From Roseicyclus sp. (GTDB lineage: Bacteria > Pseudomonadota > Alphaproteobacteria > Rhodobacterales > Rhodobacteraceae): a DNA stretch of 64,000 bases. Shown here in pieces: positions 29,518-39,992 of this stretch; position 1 is the first letter of the stretch, and the number at the start of each line of letters is the position of its first letter. The notes below the pieces were generated by a model, which searched no databases, had not been told where the DNA came from, and saw only the letters and a program-made list of their open reading frames with translations. The position numbers and the translations under genes are program-made. The DNA is taken from NCBI GenBank assembly GCA_018401965.1, contig JAGYJU010000020.1, positions 310,001-374,000 on the forward strand, read 5' to 3'.

Positions 29518-30678
29518 ATGGCCAAGCGCGACTACTACGAGGTTCTCGGGGTCTCGAAAGGCGCATCCGCCGATGAGATCAAGAAGGGCTATCGCACCAA
29601 GGCGAAAGAACTTCACCCCGATCGCAATGCAGACAACCCCAACGCCGAGGCGCAGTTCAAGGAAGCGAACGAAGCCTATGACGTTCTGAAAGACCCCGAC
29701 AAGAAAGCGGCCTATGACCGCTTTGGCCACGCGGCCTTTGATGGCGGCATGGCGGGCGGTGCGCGTGCCGGCGGCTATGGCGGGCGACCCGGCCAAGGCG
29801 ATTTCGCCTCGGCCTTTTCGGATGTGTTCGAAGACCTGTTCGGCGATTTCATGGGCGGCCAACGCGGCGGTGGCGGACGCAGCCGCGCAAGCCGCGGGTC
29901 AGACCTGCGCTACAACCTGAAAATCAGCCTCGAAGAGGCCTTTGCAGGGATGACGAAACAGATCACCGTGCCCACCTCGGTGGCCTGTTCCGGCTGTTCC
30001 GGCACCGGGTCCGAAGGCGGCGCGGAACCCACCACCTGCCCCACCTGTTCGGGCATGGGCAAGGTGCGCGCGCAACAGGGTTTTTTCACCGTGGAACGCA
30101 CCTGTCCGACCTGTTCGGGCATGGGCCAGATCGTGCAGAACCCCTGCCGCAGCTGTGGCGGTGCCGGGCGTCAGCAAAAAGATCGCGCGCTCAGCGTGAA
30201 CATCCCCGCAGGTGTCGAAACCGGCACCCGCATCCGTCTTTCAGGCGAGGGCGAAGCGGGGCTGCGCGGTGGGCCGACCGGCGATCTGTATATCTTCATC
30301 GAGGTGGGCGAACATGCCCTGTTCCAGCGCGACGGGATCGATCTGTTCTGCCGGGTGCCGGTGTCGATGACCAAGGCAGCGCTTGGCGGCGAAATCGAGG
30401 TGCCGACGATCGACGGGGGCCGGAGCCGCGTCAAGGTGCCCGAAGGGTCGCAATCGGGCCGCCAGATGCGCCTGCGCGCCAAGGGCATGCCGCAACTGCG
30501 CGGGCCCGGTCTGGGCGACATGTATATCGAGCTCGCGGTGGAAACGCCGGTCAAACTGACCGCCGAACAAAAAGACCTTTTGCGCAAGTTCGAAGACCTG
30601 AGCGCCAAGGCAAACAACCCCAACGCCAGCGGGTTCTTCGACAAGGTCAAGAATTTCTGGGACGGCCTGGCAAACTGA
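29518..30678 (+). CDS. dnaJ: Co-chaperone DnaJ (Hsp40)
   Basis: Stimulates DnaK ATPase and delivers substrates. 386 residues with all parts of a type I DnaJ: J domain with the HPD motif (LHPDRN near residue 33), Gly/Phe-rich linker, four zinc-finger CxxCxGxG repeats (the first CSGCSGTG near residue 158, then two CPTCSGMG and CRSCGGAG), and the two-lobed C-terminal domain. The start ATG at 29518 follows GGAAGGAAC; 74 bases separate it from dnaK. Ends before a strong intrinsic terminator. Confidence 0.98.
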   Translation: MAKRDYYEVLGVSKGASADEIKKGYRTKAKELHPDRNADNPNAEAQFKEANEAYDVLKDPDKKAAYDRFGHAAFDGGMAGGARAGGYGGRPGQGDFASAFSDVFEDLFGDFMGGQRGGGGRSRASRGSDLRYNLKISLEEAFAGMTKQITVPTSVACSGCSGTGSEGGAEPTTCPTCSGMGKVRAQQGFFTVERTCPTCSGMGQIVQNPCRSCGGAGRQQKDRALSVNIPAGVETGTRIRLSGEGEAGLRGGPTGDLYIFIEVGEHALFQRDGIDLFCRVPVSMTKAALGGEIEVPTIDGGRSRVKVPEGSQSGRQMRLRAKGMPQLRGPGLGDMYIELAVETPVKLTAEQKDLLRKFEDLSAKANNPNASGFFDKVKNFWDGLAN

Positions 30679-30698
30679 CCGTTCCGCAAAGACCCCGA

Positions 30699-30725
30699 AA
30701 GGCCCCGCATCGCCGGGGCCTTTTT
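30699..30725 (+). terminator. Intrinsic terminator after dnaJ
   Basis: AAGGCCCCG (30699-30707) pairs perfectly with CGGGGCCTT (30714-30722) over a 6-base loop, followed by a run of T. It ends the dnaK-dnaJ transcript before mutS. Confidence 0.9.
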
Positions 30726-30805
30726 CCTTGGCCGAACCCTGATCTTTGCGGCTTCAATCCGCGCCCCGGCTTGCGTAGGGTCGGGGCGGTCGCAGGGGGA
30801 TCACA

Positions 30806-33445
30806 ATGACAACCCAAGTCACGCCGATGATGGCGCAATATCTGGAGATCAAGGCGCAACATGCCGATGCGCTATTGTTTTACCGGATGGGCGATTTCTA
30901 CGAAATGTTCTTTGACGATGCCGTCGCCGCCGCCGCCGCGCTGGATATCGCGCTGACCAAACGCGGCCAGCATCAGGGCGAAGACATCCCGATGTGCGGC
31001 GTGCCGGCCCATAGCGCCGAAAGCTATCTGTTGACCCTCATCCGCAAGGGGTTTCGTGTCGCGATCTGCGAACAGATGGAAGACCCCGCCGAAGCCAAGA
31101 AACGCGGGTCCAAATCCGTGGTGCGCCGCGCCGTGGTGCGCCTTGTCACTCCCGGCACCCTGACCGAAGACACCCTGCTCGAGGCGCGGCGCCACAACTA
31201 CCTTGCCGCCTATGCCGAGATACGTGGCGAAGGTGCGCTGGCGTGGTGTGATATTTCCACCGGCGATTTCCAAGTGATGACCTGCCCGCCGGTGCGGCTT
31301 GGCCCTGAACTGGCGCGGCTGATGCCGAAAGAGGTGTTGGTATCCGACGCCATGACGCCAGACCGCATCGCCGCCATCGAGGATATCGGTGCCGCGGTCA
31401 CGCCACGCGCCCCCACCAGCTTTGACAGCCGCGCGTCAGAGGCGCGGATTGTCGATGTCTTTGCCACCGCCTCGCTCGAGGCTTTTGGCGCCTTCACCCG
31501 GCCCGAGATCGGGGCGATGGGCGCGTTGATCGACTATCTGACCCTGACACAAAAAGGTGCCCTGCCCCTACTGCGCCCGCCAAGACGGCAACTGGCCGGG
31601 CAGCTGTTGCAGCTTGATGCCGCGACACGGCGCAACCTGGAACTGACCCATGCGCTATCGGGTGGGCGCGCCCATACCGTGCTGTCGGTGCTGGATCGCA
31701 CGCTGACGGCGGGCGGGGCGCGGTTGCTGGAACGACGGCTTGCCGGGGCCTCCACCGACCTTGCCGTGATCCGCGACCGGCATGATGCGGTCGCGTTTTT
31801 CGTGTCTGACAGGCTTGTCAGGGACGATATCGACCATCACCTGCGCCGCATTCCCGACCTTGACCGCGCCCTGTCGCGCCTTGCGCTGGATCGCGGCGGC
31901 CCGCGTGACCTGGCAGCAATTCGCGATGGCCTGACCGGCGCGCGGGCCTTGGGACAAATGCTGCGCGATCTGGATCTGCCCCCGGTGCTGGCAGAGGCGC
32001 GCGATGGTTTGGCGGGCGACGACGCGGTGCGCGATCTGCTGGATCGCGCCTTGGTGGCGGAACCGCCAGTGCAATTGCGCGACGGAAGTTCGATTGCCCC
32101 CGGCTATGACAACGACATGGATCAGGCGCGCCACCTGCGCGACCAGGGGCGTGGGGTCATCGGCCCGATGCAGGCCGAATACATCGACGCAACCGGTGTG
32201 TCCTCGCTCAAGATCAAGCACAACAATGTCTTGGGCTATTTCATCGAAACGACGGCGACCCACGCGCAGAAAATGCTGTCACCGCCCTTGTCCGACCGGT
32301 TTATCCACCGGCAGACCACCGCCAATGCGGTGCGGTTCACCACGCTGGAGCTGTCGGAACTTGAAACCAAGATCCTGAATGCGGGCAACCGGGTGCAGGA
32401 ACTGGAACGCGCACTGTTCCAATCCTTGCGCGACGCGGTTCTGGCGCTGCATGACGCCATCGGCACCGCCGCACGCGCCCTGGCAGAGCTCGACCTGACC
32501 GCAGCCTTGGCCCGCCGCGCCATGGAAGGAAACTGGACGCGGCCCGACATGCGCGATGATCGCGCCTTTCGGATCACCGGCGGCCGCCACCCGGTCGTCG
32601 AGGCGGCGCTGGCACAAGCGGGCACGCCCTTCGTGGCCAATGATTGCGCGCTCAACCCAACCGGCGATGGCGCGGCAATTACCCTGTTGACCGGGCCGAA
32701 CATGGCGGGGAAATCCACCTTTCTGCGTCAGAACGCGTTGATCGCGATCCTGGCCCAGATGGGCAGCTTCGTGCCGGCAGACAGTGCCGAAATCGGGTTG
32801 ATCAGCCAGGTGTTCAGCCGGGTGGGGGCCGCCGATGACCTGGCGCGGGGGCGGTCGACCTTCATGGTGGAAATGGTCGAAACCGCCACCATCCTGAACC
32901 AGGCCGATGATCGCGCGCTGGTCATCCTGGATGAAATCGGGCGCGGCACCGCAACATATGACGGGCTGTCGATCGCTTGGGCGACGCTGGAACATCTGCA
33001 CGAGGTGAACCGCTGTCGCGCGCTCTTTGCGACGCATTACCACGAAATGACCGGGCTCGCCGCACGGCTTGACGGGCTGACCAACGCGACCGTGGCCGTC
33101 AAGGAATGGCAGGGCGACGTCATTTTCCTGCACGAGGTGCGCGAAGGCGCGGCCGACCGATCCTATGGTGTTCAGGTCGCCAAACTCGCCGGTTTGCCCG
33201 AACGGGTCATCACCCGGGCGCAGGCCGTGCTTGAGGCACTTGAAAAAGGCGAGCGCGAAGGCGGTGACCGCAAGGCGGTGATCGACGATCTACCGCTCTT
33301 TGCCGCAATCCAACCCGCGCCCGCGAAACCCACCGGCCCACCCCCGGTCGTGCAACGCCTTGACGCCATCCACCCCGACGAGATGACGGCGCGCGAGGCG
33401 TTGCAGCTTTTGTATGAACTCAAGGACTTGGCCACGCGCGGCTAA
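30806..33445 (+). CDS. mutS: DNA mismatch repair protein MutS
   Basis: Recognises mismatches and small loops after replication. 879 residues, intact. The N-terminal mismatch-binding motif with Phe-x-Glu is in MGDFYEMFF near residue 32. The ATPase domain has Walker [12 protein letters not shown] near 630, Walker [16 protein letters not shown] near 710 and the THYHEMTGL switch near 745. The start ATG at 30806 follows CAGGGGG. Convergent with grpE, 7 bases apart. Confidence 0.98.
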   Translation: MTTQVTPMMAQYLEIKAQHADALLFYRMGDFYEMFFDDAVAAAAALDIALTKRGQHQGEDIPMCGVPAHSAESYLLTLIRKGFRVAICEQMEDPAEAKKRGSKSVVRRAVVRLVTPGTLTEDTLLEARRHNYLAAYAEIRGEGALAWCDISTGDFQVMTCPPVRLGPELARLMPKEVLVSDAMTPDRIAAIEDIGAAVTPRAPTSFDSRASEARIVDVFATASLEAFGAFTRPEIGAMGALIDYLTLTQKGALPLLRPPRRQLAGQLLQLDAATRRNLELTHALSGGRAHTVLSVLDRTLTAGGARLLERRLAGASTDLAVIRDRHDAVAFFVSDRLVRDDIDHHLRRIPDLDRALSRLALDRGGPRDLAAIRDGLTGARALGQMLRDLDLPPVLAEARDGLAGDDAVRDLLDRALVAEPPVQLRDGSSIAPGYDNDMDQARHLRDQGRGVIGPMQAEYIDATGVSSLKIKHNNVLGYFIETTATHAQKMLSPPLSDRFIHRQTTANAVRFTTLELSELETKILNAGNRVQELERALFQSLRDAVLALHDAIGTAARALAELDLTAALARRAMEGNWTRPDMRDDRAFRITGGRHPVVEAALAQAGTPFVANDCALNPTGDGAAITLLTGPNMAGKSTFLRQNALIAILAQMGSFVPADSAEIGLISQVFSRVGAADDLARGRSTFMVEMVETATILNQADDRALVILDEIGRGTATYDGLSIAWATLEHLHEVNRCRALFATHYHEMTGLAARLDGLTNATVAVKEWQGDVIFLHEVREGAADRSYGVQVAKLAGLPERVITRAQAVLEALEKGEREGGDRKAVIDDLPLFAAIQPAPAKPTGPPPVVQRLDAIHPDEMTAREALQLLYELKDLATRG

Positions 33446-33452
33446 GGTGTCT

Positions 33453-34010
33453 TTATTGCGTGTTGGAGGACACGCCCACCTGCGCCGGGCGCACCAGCCG
33501 ATCATGCAACATGAACCCTTCGGTCATGACCTGCAAGATTTCGCCGACCTTGGTGCCGGGAACCGGCGCTTCGAACATGGCTTCGTGGTTTTGCGGGTCG
33601 AATTGATCCCCGATCTGGGGGGTGATCACGGTCACACCATGCTTGGCCAAGACCTTGAGCAATTCACGAAGGGTCAATTCAACCCCTTCCAACAACGCGG
33701 TATCGGCATCGCCCGCCGCATCGGCGGCACTGTTCAAGGCGCGGCGCAGGTTGTCATAGACCGGCAAGAGATCACGCACGATGCGCGTGCCGCCAAACCG
33801 TTCGGCTTCGCGCCGGTCACGATCCGCGCGTTTGCGCACATTTTCCGATTCGGCCAGCGTGCGCAGCAACCGATCCTTGAGCTCATCACGCTCGGCCAAA
33901 AGCGCACCCAGATCATCCAACGGGGTGTCTGCGGTCAGATCGACCTCGGCGGTCATCGCCTCCTCCGGGTGTTCATGATCTGCGATATGGTCGTTTTTCG
34001 CGTCAGACAT
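33453..34010 (-). CDS. grpE: Nucleotide exchange factor GrpE
   Basis: Releases ADP from DnaK. 185 residues: an acidic N-terminal tail, a long coiled-coil (about residues 35-80, ERDELKDRLLRTLAESENV) and the C-terminal beta wing ending in the conserved LHDRLVRPAQVGVS. Preceded by hrcA with a 29-base gap on the same strand, so they form an hrcA-grpE operon. Confidence 0.96.
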   Translation of the reverse strand: MSDAKNDHIADHEHPEEAMTAEVDLTADTPLDDLGALLAERDELKDRLLRTLAESENVRKRADRDRREAERFGGTRIVRDLLPVYDNLRRALNSAADAAGDADTALLEGVELTLRELLKVLAKHGVTVITPQIGDQFDPQNHEAMFEAPVPGTKVGEILQVMTEGFMLHDRLVRPAQVGVSSNTQ

Positions 34011-34039
34011 ACGTGCCTCTTCACCTTGTTGTCAGCGCA

Positions 34040-35137
34040 TCAGCCACGATCGGCAATCAACTTGCCCACCAGCTGCGCCGTGTAATCCACGATCGGGACA
34101 ATGCGCCCGTAATTCAGACGGGTCGGGCCGATGACCCCCACCGCGCCCACGATCTTTCGGTCAGCGTTCATATAGGGAGACACCACCAGAGCGGAACCCG
34201 AAAGTGAAAACAACTTGTTCTCTGACCCGATGAAAATGCGCACCCCGTCACCGGTTTCGGCCAATTCCAGAAATTCCGCGATGTCACGCTTGCGCTCCAG
34301 ATCATCGAACAACAGCCGGATCCGTTCCAGTTCCTCCGCCTCGGCGGCATCCGACAACAGGTTGGACCGCCCGCGCACGATCAACCGGCCCTGGTCATTG
34401 CCATCTGCATCCCAAACCGCCAGCCCGGCTTCGATCAGGTGATTGGCGATTTCATCGATCTGCGCGCGGCGGGTTTCAACCTCGCGCTGCATTTCCCCGC
34501 GAAGCGCGCCCAGCGTGCGGTCGGCAAGATGCGCGTTCAGGTAATTCGCCGCCTCGCGCATCGCACTGGGCGTATGCCCCGGCGGCGGTTGGAACAGCCG
34601 GTTTTCCACGTGACCATCGGAAAACACCAAGACGACAAGCGCACGATCCGGCGCAAGCGACACGAAATCGATATGCTTGATCGGCGCCTCGCGCTTTGGG
34701 GTCAGAACCACGCTGGCCCCATGGGTGGCATGGGACAGGGCCGCGCCGATCCGGTCGAGCGCGGCACCGACATCGCCCATGTTCGCACCCAGGGTTTCAT
34801 CAAGGCTTTGCTTGTCGGTGGCGGCCAATTCGCCCACTTCCAGGAAACCGTCGACAAACATCCGCAGGCCAAGCTGTGTGGGCACGCGCCCGGCCGAAAT
34901 ATGCGGGCTGTTCAACAGGCCCAGGTATTCGAGGTCTTGCATCACGTTGCGGATCGTCGCCGCCGATACCTGTTCCGACAAGCTGCGCGTCAGGGTCCGC
35001 GACCCGACCGGCGCGCCGGTTTCCAGGTATCCTTCGACCACGCGGCGGAAAACCTCGCGAGATCTGTCGTTCAGATCGGTCATCACGCTTTGGGCGCCAG
35101 TCTTAGGATCGGTCGTCGGCATGGTCTTGCGGTCCAT
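34040..35137 (-). CDS. hrcA: Heat-inducible transcription repressor HrcA
   Basis: Represses class I heat-shock operons by binding CIRCE elements, usually upstream of groESL. The N-terminal winged helix is visible (LNDRSREVFRRVVEGYLETG, then TIRNVMQDLEYLGLL), followed by the GAF-like dimerisation domain ending in VDYTAQLVGKLIADRG. 365 residues from ATG 35137; an ATG at 35122 is equally possible, since neither has a clear ribosome site. groESL is not in this window and no CIRCE element was noticed here. Divergent from rph. Confidence 0.95.
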   Translation of the reverse strand: MDRKTMPTTDPKTGAQSVMTDLNDRSREVFRRVVEGYLETGAPVGSRTLTRSLSEQVSAATIRNVMQDLEYLGLLNSPHISAGRVPTQLGLRMFVDGFLEVGELAATDKQSLDETLGANMGDVGAALDRIGAALSHATHGASVVLTPKREAPIKHIDFVSLAPDRALVVLVFSDGHVENRLFQPPPGHTPSAMREAANYLNAHLADRTLGALRGEMQREVETRRAQIDEIANHLIEAGLAVWDADGNDQGRLIVRGRSNLLSDAAEAEELERIRLLFDDLERKRDIAEFLELAETGDGVRIFIGSENKLFSLSGSALVVSPYMNADRKIVGAVGVIGPTRLNYGRIVPIVDYTAQLVGKLIADRG

Positions 35138-35199
35138 TCGGGCTTGCGTCCGAGGGCACCAGCGGACTATCCCGCGTGGTGTAGATCATGGAGATATTT

Positions 35200-35913
35200 A
35201 TGCGTCCTTCCGGCCGAAACCTAGACGAAATGCGCGAAATTTCCATCGAGACCGGGGTCACGCGCCACGCCGAGGGGTCTTGCATGATCCGCTGCGGCGG
35301 AACGCATGTGCTGTGCACCGCCACGCTCGAGGAACGCGTACCCCCTTTCTTGAAGAACACCGGCCTTGGCTGGGTCACCGCGGAATACGGGATGTTGCCG
35401 CGCGCGACACATACCCGTATGCGCCGCGAAGCTGCCAACGGCAAGCAATCGGGCCGCACGCAGGAAATCCAGCGCCTGATCGGTCGCGCGCTGCGCGCCG
35501 GCATCGACCGCTCTGCGCTTGGTGAACGCCAGATCACCATCGACTGCGACGTGATCCAGGCCGATGGCGGCACGCGCTGCGCATCGATCACTGGCGGTTG
35601 GGTCGCGCTGCGCCTTGCGGTGAACAAGCTGATCAAGGCCGGTGATCTGGTCAGCGATCCGATCATCGACCATATCGCCGCCGTGTCTTGCGGCATCTAC
35701 GCCGGGCAATCTGTGCTGGATCTCGACTATCTTGAAGACAGCGAAGCCGGGACCGATTCCAACTTTGTCATGACCGGCGCGGGTGCCTTGGTCGAGGTGC
35801 AGGCCAGCGCCGAGGGATCGGCGTTTTCGCGGGCGCAATTCGACGACATGTATGGCCTTGCGGAAACCGGCATCGCGGCCCTGGTTGCGGCGCAAAAGGC
35901 GGCAACATCCTGA
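35200..35913 (+). CDS. rph: Ribonuclease PH
   Basis: Phosphorolytic 3'-5' exoribonuclease trimming tRNA 3' ends. 237 residues, the family length. [18 protein letters not shown] opening, [13 protein letters not shown] near residue 70 and the phosphate-binding [12 protein letters not shown] near 125. Start at ATG 35200 because GGAG lies 8 bases before it; ATG 35188 would add four residues. The stop overlaps the rdgB start (TGATG). Confidence 0.97.
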   Translation: MRPSGRNLDEMREISIETGVTRHAEGSCMIRCGGTHVLCTATLEERVPPFLKNTGLGWVTAEYGMLPRATHTRMRREAANGKQSGRTQEIQRLIGRALRAGIDRSALGERQITIDCDVIQADGGTRCASITGGWVALRLAVNKLIKAGDLVSDPIIDHIAAVSCGIYAGQSVLDLDYLEDSEAGTDSNFVMTGAGALVEVQASAEGSAFSRAQFDDMYGLAETGIAALVAAQKAATS

Positions 35914-36521
35914 TGCGGCGCTTTGACGGTGATCACCTGCTGATTGCGACCCATAACAAGGGCAAGCTTGAAGAAATGGCCGCCTTGCTGGCACCATTTG
36001 GCATCACCGTCAGCTCTGCCAAGGATCATGGCCTGCCAGAGCCGGAAGAAACCGGAACAACCTTCGTCGAAAATGCCCGGATCAAGGCCCATGCGGCGGC
36101 ACAGGCCACTGGCCTGCCCGCGCTGTCCGACGACAGCGGTATCGAGATCGACGCGCTGGATGGCGCGCCCGGTGTCTATACTGCCGATTGGGCCGAAACG
36201 CCCAATGGTCGCGATTTCATCATGGCGATGCAGAAAACCCACGACCTTCTGCAAGCCAAGGCCGCGCCCTACCCCCGCAGCGCGCGGTTTTGCTGCACGC
36301 TGGTGTTGGCCTGGCCCGATGGCCATGACGAGGTTTTTCCCGGCGTGATGGAGGGCGAGATCGTCTGGCCCATGCGTGGCGATGAAGGCCATGGCTATGA
36401 CCCGATTTTCCAACCCAAGGGCCACAGCCAAACCTTTGGCGAAATGGACCGCTGGGAAAAGAACCGCATCAGCCACCGCGCCCGCGCGGTCGAACAGCTG
36501 AAACAGGTCCTCGGTGGCTGA
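35913..36521 (+). CDS. rdgB: dITP/XTP pyrophosphatase
   Basis: Removes non-canonical purine nucleotides from the dNTP pool (Ham1/RdgB family). [13 protein letters not shown] near residue 9, [14 protein letters not shown] near 46, [18 protein letters not shown] near 70 and the terminal [10 protein letters not shown]. 202 residues, normal. It overlaps rph by one base and hemW by 8 bases. Confidence 0.97.
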   Translation: MRRFDGDHLLIATHNKGKLEEMAALLAPFGITVSSAKDHGLPEPEETGTTFVENARIKAHAAAQATGLPALSDDSGIEIDALDGAPGVYTADWAETPNGRDFIMAMQKTHDLLQAKAAPYPRSARFCCTLVLAWPDGHDEVFPGVMEGEIVWPMRGDEGHGYDPIFQPKGHSQTFGEMDRWEKNRISHRARAVEQLKQVLGG

Positions 36522-37674
36522 AGATTGGCAAACCGGGGGCTTTGGCCTGTATATCCACTGGCCCTTTTGCCAGGCAAAATGCCCCTATTGCGATTTCAAC
36601 AGCCATGTCGCCACCGAGATCGACCAAGCCCGGTGGCTTTCCACCTATCTATCTGAAATAAAAAGAGTTTCAGTCGAATTGCCAGGCCGAAGCCTGACCA
36701 GCATCTATTTCGGCGGCGGCACACCATCGCTGATGGCGCCCGACACGGTTGCCGCAATCCTGTCGGCTGTGACATCTGCATGGCCCGCCGCCAATGACCT
36801 GGAAATCACCCTGGAGGCAAACCCCACCTCGGTCGAGGCGGGGCGGTTTCGCGCCTTTCGCGACGCAGGCGTCAACCGCGTTTCCATGGGCCTGCAAGCC
36901 TTGAACGACACTGACCTGAAGCGTCTTGGCAGGCTCCATTCCGCCGCAGAGGGTCGCAAAGCCTATGATATCGCCCGCGATACATTTGCCCGCGTCAGCT
37001 TCGACCTGATTTATGCACGGCAATACCAATCGCCCGATCATTGGCGCGCGGAATTGACAGAGGCGCTGGGGTTTGCCGCCGATCACCTGTCTCTTTACCA
37101 GTTGACGATCGAACAGGGCACCGCCTTTGGCGATCGGCACGCCATCGGCCGCCTTGGCGGTCTGGTTGAAGATGACACTGCCGCAGGCATGTATGACATG
37201 ACCCAAGACCTATGCGCCGCCGCCGGTCTACCCGCCTACGAGGTGTCGAACCACGCCGCCGATATGGCGCAATCGCGCCACAACCTGATCTATTGGCGCG
37301 GGGGCGATTACGCCGGCATCGGGCCCGGTGCACATGGGCGCATCACGCTCGGTGGTCAACGCTATGCGACCGAAACGGAACTTGCCCCCTTGGCATGGTT
37401 GAACAGGGTCGAACAAAAGGGAAGTGGCGAAACCCTGCGCGATCCCGTGACAGCCCGCGAACAGGCCGAAGAATACGCGATGATGTCACTGCGCCTGTCA
37501 GAGGGGCTTGATAGACCCCGTTTTGCGCGGTTGAACGGATCGGATTTCGACCCTGATACGCTTGATAGGCTCGAAAACCTTGGCATGCTTGAGGTGTCGG
37601 ACAACCGGCTGCGCACCACGCTGGATGGTCGCCGGGTATTGAACGCCGTCTTGCGAGAGCTTTTGGCCGATTAA
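36514..37674 (+). CDS. hemW: HemW, radical SAM heme chaperone
   Basis: HemN-like radical SAM protein that binds and delivers heme; not the coproporphyrinogen dehydrogenase itself. Radical SAM cluster [10 protein letters not shown] (C-x3-C-x2-C) near residue 19, YFGGGTPSL near 64. 386 residues, shorter than HemN and lacking its N-terminal extension, which supports HemW. GTG start overlaps rdgB by 8 bases. Convergent with parB: the stops share bases 37671-37674. Confidence 0.93.
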   Translation: MAEDWQTGGFGLYIHWPFCQAKCPYCDFNSHVATEIDQARWLSTYLSEIKRVSVELPGRSLTSIYFGGGTPSLMAPDTVAAILSAVTSAWPAANDLEITLEANPTSVEAGRFRAFRDAGVNRVSMGLQALNDTDLKRLGRLHSAAEGRKAYDIARDTFARVSFDLIYARQYQSPDHWRAELTEALGFAADHLSLYQLTIEQGTAFGDRHAIGRLGGLVEDDTAAGMYDMTQDLCAAAGLPAYEVSNHAADMAQSRHNLIYWRGGDYAGIGPGAHGRITLGGQRYATETELAPLAWLNRVEQKGSGETLRDPVTAREQAEEYAMMSLRLSEGLDRPRFARLNGSDFDPDTLDRLENLGMLEVSDNRLRTTLDGRRVLNAVLRELLAD

Positions 37675-38573
37675 CCCTTGCTCAGACGCTGAATCAAGTC
37701 GTCCAGCGCTTCAAGATCGCGGTACCGGATCGAAACCTGGCCCTCTCCTGATGCCGCGTCATGGTCGATACTGACCGGCATGCCAAGATTGGCCGACAAA
37801 TCACCCTCTAGCGCCAAGGTGTCGGCGTCTTTGTCCGAGGACCGGCTGCTGACCTTTGCGCGCGACGCCGTGGGGGCGGCAGATTTCGCACGCTGTTCAA
37901 CATCGCGCACTGACCAACCGTTCGCGACGGCCTTTTGCGCCAAGCCAACCGGATCATCCGCAGTCAAAAGGGCGCGGGCATGCCCCGCGCTAAGCTGTCC
38001 GGCGCGCAACATGTCCTGGATGCTGTCAGGCAAGGCCAAAAGCCGCATCAGGTTTGCGATATGGCTACGGCTTTTGCCCATGGCCTGCGCCAATTGATCC
38101 TGCGTATGCCCAAAGCGATCGATCAACTGGCGATAGCCTTGCGCCTCTTCCAAGGCATTCAGATCCGCGCGCTGAATGTTCTCGATGATGGCGACTTCCA
38201 GCACTTCGGTATCGTCGAAGTCCCGAACGATCACGGGCAGTTCATGCAGTTGCGCCAATTGCGCCGCGCGCCACCGGCGTTCCCCCGCAACGATCTGGTA
38301 GAAATTGCTGTTGTGCGGATCGGGCCGCACGATCAAGGGCTGAATAACGCCCTTTTCCCGGATCGAGGCCGCCAGTTCCTCCAATGCCGTGTCCGAGAAA
38401 CTGCGCCGGGGCTGATCAGGATTTGGCCTAATCAGATCGACCGGCAACCGGCGCGGCGTGCGCTGTTCTGATGTGGCCGCTTCAGGTTCAGGACCGTCAT
38501 TGGGTGTTTCGATATCGGCCATCAAGGCAGACAGGCCACGCCCAAGCCCCGTTCTTTCACGTCTTTTGACCAT
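37671..38573 (-). CDS. parB: Chromosome partitioning protein ParB
   Basis: CTP-dependent DNA clamp that loads at parS and spreads to segregate the origin region. N-terminal TGLGRGLSALMAD opening, arginine-rich GERRWRAAQLAQL (CTPase box), the helix-turn-helix TQDQLAQAMGKSRSHIANLM near residue 150, and a short C-terminal dimerisation domain. 300 residues. Transcribed with parA; start ATG overlaps the parA stop (TAATG). Two perfect parS sites lie within 3.3 kb. Confidence 0.97.
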   Translation of the reverse strand: MVKRRERTGLGRGLSALMADIETPNDGPEPEAATSEQRTPRRLPVDLIRPNPDQPRRSFSDTALEELAASIREKGVIQPLIVRPDPHNSNFYQIVAGERRWRAAQLAQLHELPVIVRDFDDTEVLEVAIIENIQRADLNALEEAQGYRQLIDRFGHTQDQLAQAMGKSRSHIANLMRLLALPDSIQDMLRAGQLSAGHARALLTADDPVGLAQKAVANGWSVRDVEQRAKSAAPTASRAKVSSRSSDKDADTLALEGDLSANLGMPVSIDHDAASGEGQVSIRYRDLEALDDLIQRLSKG

Positions 38574-39373
38574 TACGCTGGTTCCTTGCGTTTCGCATGC
38601 CGCGCGAGGATTTCCTGCGCCAGATCCATGTAGGCAATGCTGCCCTTGGACAGCGGATCATAGGCCAGCGCGGGCAGCGCATAAGACGGCGCCTCGCTTA
38701 GCCGGACATTGCGCGGAATGCGGGTTTGAAGCACGAGATCGCCCAAGGTTGCACGGGCATCCGCCTCTACCTGTTGGCTGAGGTTGTTGCGCTGATCGAA
38801 CATGGTCAGCACCACACCTTCGATCCGCAAGGCGGGGTTGGCCGTTTCCCGCACATCGCGGACGGTCAACATCAGTTGTGACAGACCTTCCAAGGCGAAA
38901 AATTCCGCCTGCAGCGGCACCAACACCGCATGGCAAGCGACCAAGGCGTTCACCGTCAAAAGGCTGAGCGATGGCGGGCAATCGATCAAGATGTAATCAT
39001 AGGCGCGCGCCGCATCCGTTGATAGCGCGTCTTTCAACAGGAAAACGCGGTTTTCCTGCTTGCCCAATTCCACATCCGTTGAACTGAGGTCGGTCGTTGC
39101 GGGCGCGATATCCAACCGTTCCACCGTGCTGCGGCGCACAACGCTGGCCAGCGGCGCATCTTCGTGCAGCAATTCATAGGTGGTGCTGGTCCGGTCGCGT
39201 GCCGCAACGCCAAGCCCGGTTGATGCATTCCCCTGTGGATCAAGGTCGATGATCAACACCCGTTCGCCCAGTTCTGCCAGGGCCGCACCAAGGTTGATGG
39301 CCGTGGTCGTCTTGCCGACCCCACCCTTTTGGTTGGTGATGGCAAGGATACGGGGGGTCACTGGGTCACGCAT
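38573..39373 (-). CDS. parA: Chromosome partitioning ATPase ParA
   Basis: Walker-type ATPase that moves ParB-parS complexes. Deviant Walker A QKGGVGKTTTAINLG near residue 12, LIDLDPQGNASTGLG near 42 and the DYILIDCPPSLSLLTVNAL segment near 120. 266 residues. Start at ATG 39373 chosen over 39412, since the family begins just before this motif; it overlaps rsmG by 8 bases. Confidence 0.97.
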   Translation of the reverse strand: MRDPVTPRILAITNQKGGVGKTTTAINLGAALAELGERVLIIDLDPQGNASTGLGVAARDRTSTTYELLHEDAPLASVVRRSTVERLDIAPATTDLSSTDVELGKQENRVFLLKDALSTDAARAYDYILIDCPPSLSLLTVNALVACHAVLVPLQAEFFALEGLSQLMLTVRDVRETANPALRIEGVVLTMFDQRNNLSQQVEADARATLGDLVLQTRIPRNVRLSEAPSYALPALAYDPLSKGSIAYMDLAQEILARHAKRKEPA

Positions 39374-39992
39374 GGGACAATCGCTCGATCCGGAAAAGAA
39401 CAGCCTCGGCATCGGTGATGCTGGGGATCACGGTCACATCCATCTGCCAGCCCTGTCGCGCGGTTTCAAGCTCCTCCGCGTGGCGGGCGCCCTTTTGAAA
39501 CAGCGCGATGCCGGTATCAGGCATGTGGCGATGGGCATATCCACACAACACCGTCAATGCCGCCAGGGCACGGGCCGAAACGATATCGGCGCTTTGGGGC
39601 GGCAGATCCTCGATCCTGCGGCTGAAAACACCAACCGAAAGGCCCATCTGCCGCGCCGTTTCGCGCAAGAACGCGGCCTTGCGCAAATCGGCCTCGACCA
39701 GGTTCACGCGCAGATCCGGGTGGGTTTCTGCTGCGATCGCCGCACAAACAAGGCCGGGGAAACCCCCACCACTTCCCAGGTCTAGCCAGGCCTTGGCACC
39801 AACGGGCACCTGGTCCATCACCTGGGCCGAATCAAGCATGTGACGCGTCCAGATCTGCGGAATCGTCGATGGCGAAACAAGGTTGATCGATTTCTGCCAC
39901 TTGATCAGAAGACCGGCGTAAATTTCCAACCGGTCGAATGTTTCACGTGAAACACGCGCCAAGAGCGCCGCTTTGGCATCATCCTCTGTCAT
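39366..39992 (-). CDS. rsmG: 16S rRNA (guanine527-N7)-methyltransferase
   Basis: Methylates G527 of 16S rRNA with S-adenosylmethionine. SAM site [13 protein letters not shown] near residue 70, [11 protein letters not shown] near 135. 208 residues. A perfect parS site lies inside its 5' coding part, where it encodes V-S-R-E-T. Start ATG 39992 overlaps the mnmG stop by four bases. Confidence 0.96.
   Translation of the reverse strand: MTEDDAKAALLARVSRETFDRLEIYAGLLIKWQKSINLVSPSTIPQIWTRHMLDSAQVMDQVPVGAKAWLDLGSGGGFPGLVCAAIAAETHPDLRVNLVEADLRKAAFLRETARQMGLSVGVFSRRIEDLPPQSADIVSARALAALTVLCGYAHRHMPDTGIALFQKGARHAEELETARQGWQMDVTVIPSITDAEAVLFRIERLSHA
39939..39954. promoter_or_regulatory. parS site 1
   Basis: TGTTTCACGTGAAACA, the perfect 16-bp palindromic parS consensus bound by ParB, inside the 5' end of rsmG and about 4.5 kb from the candidate origin. 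Confidence 0.95.
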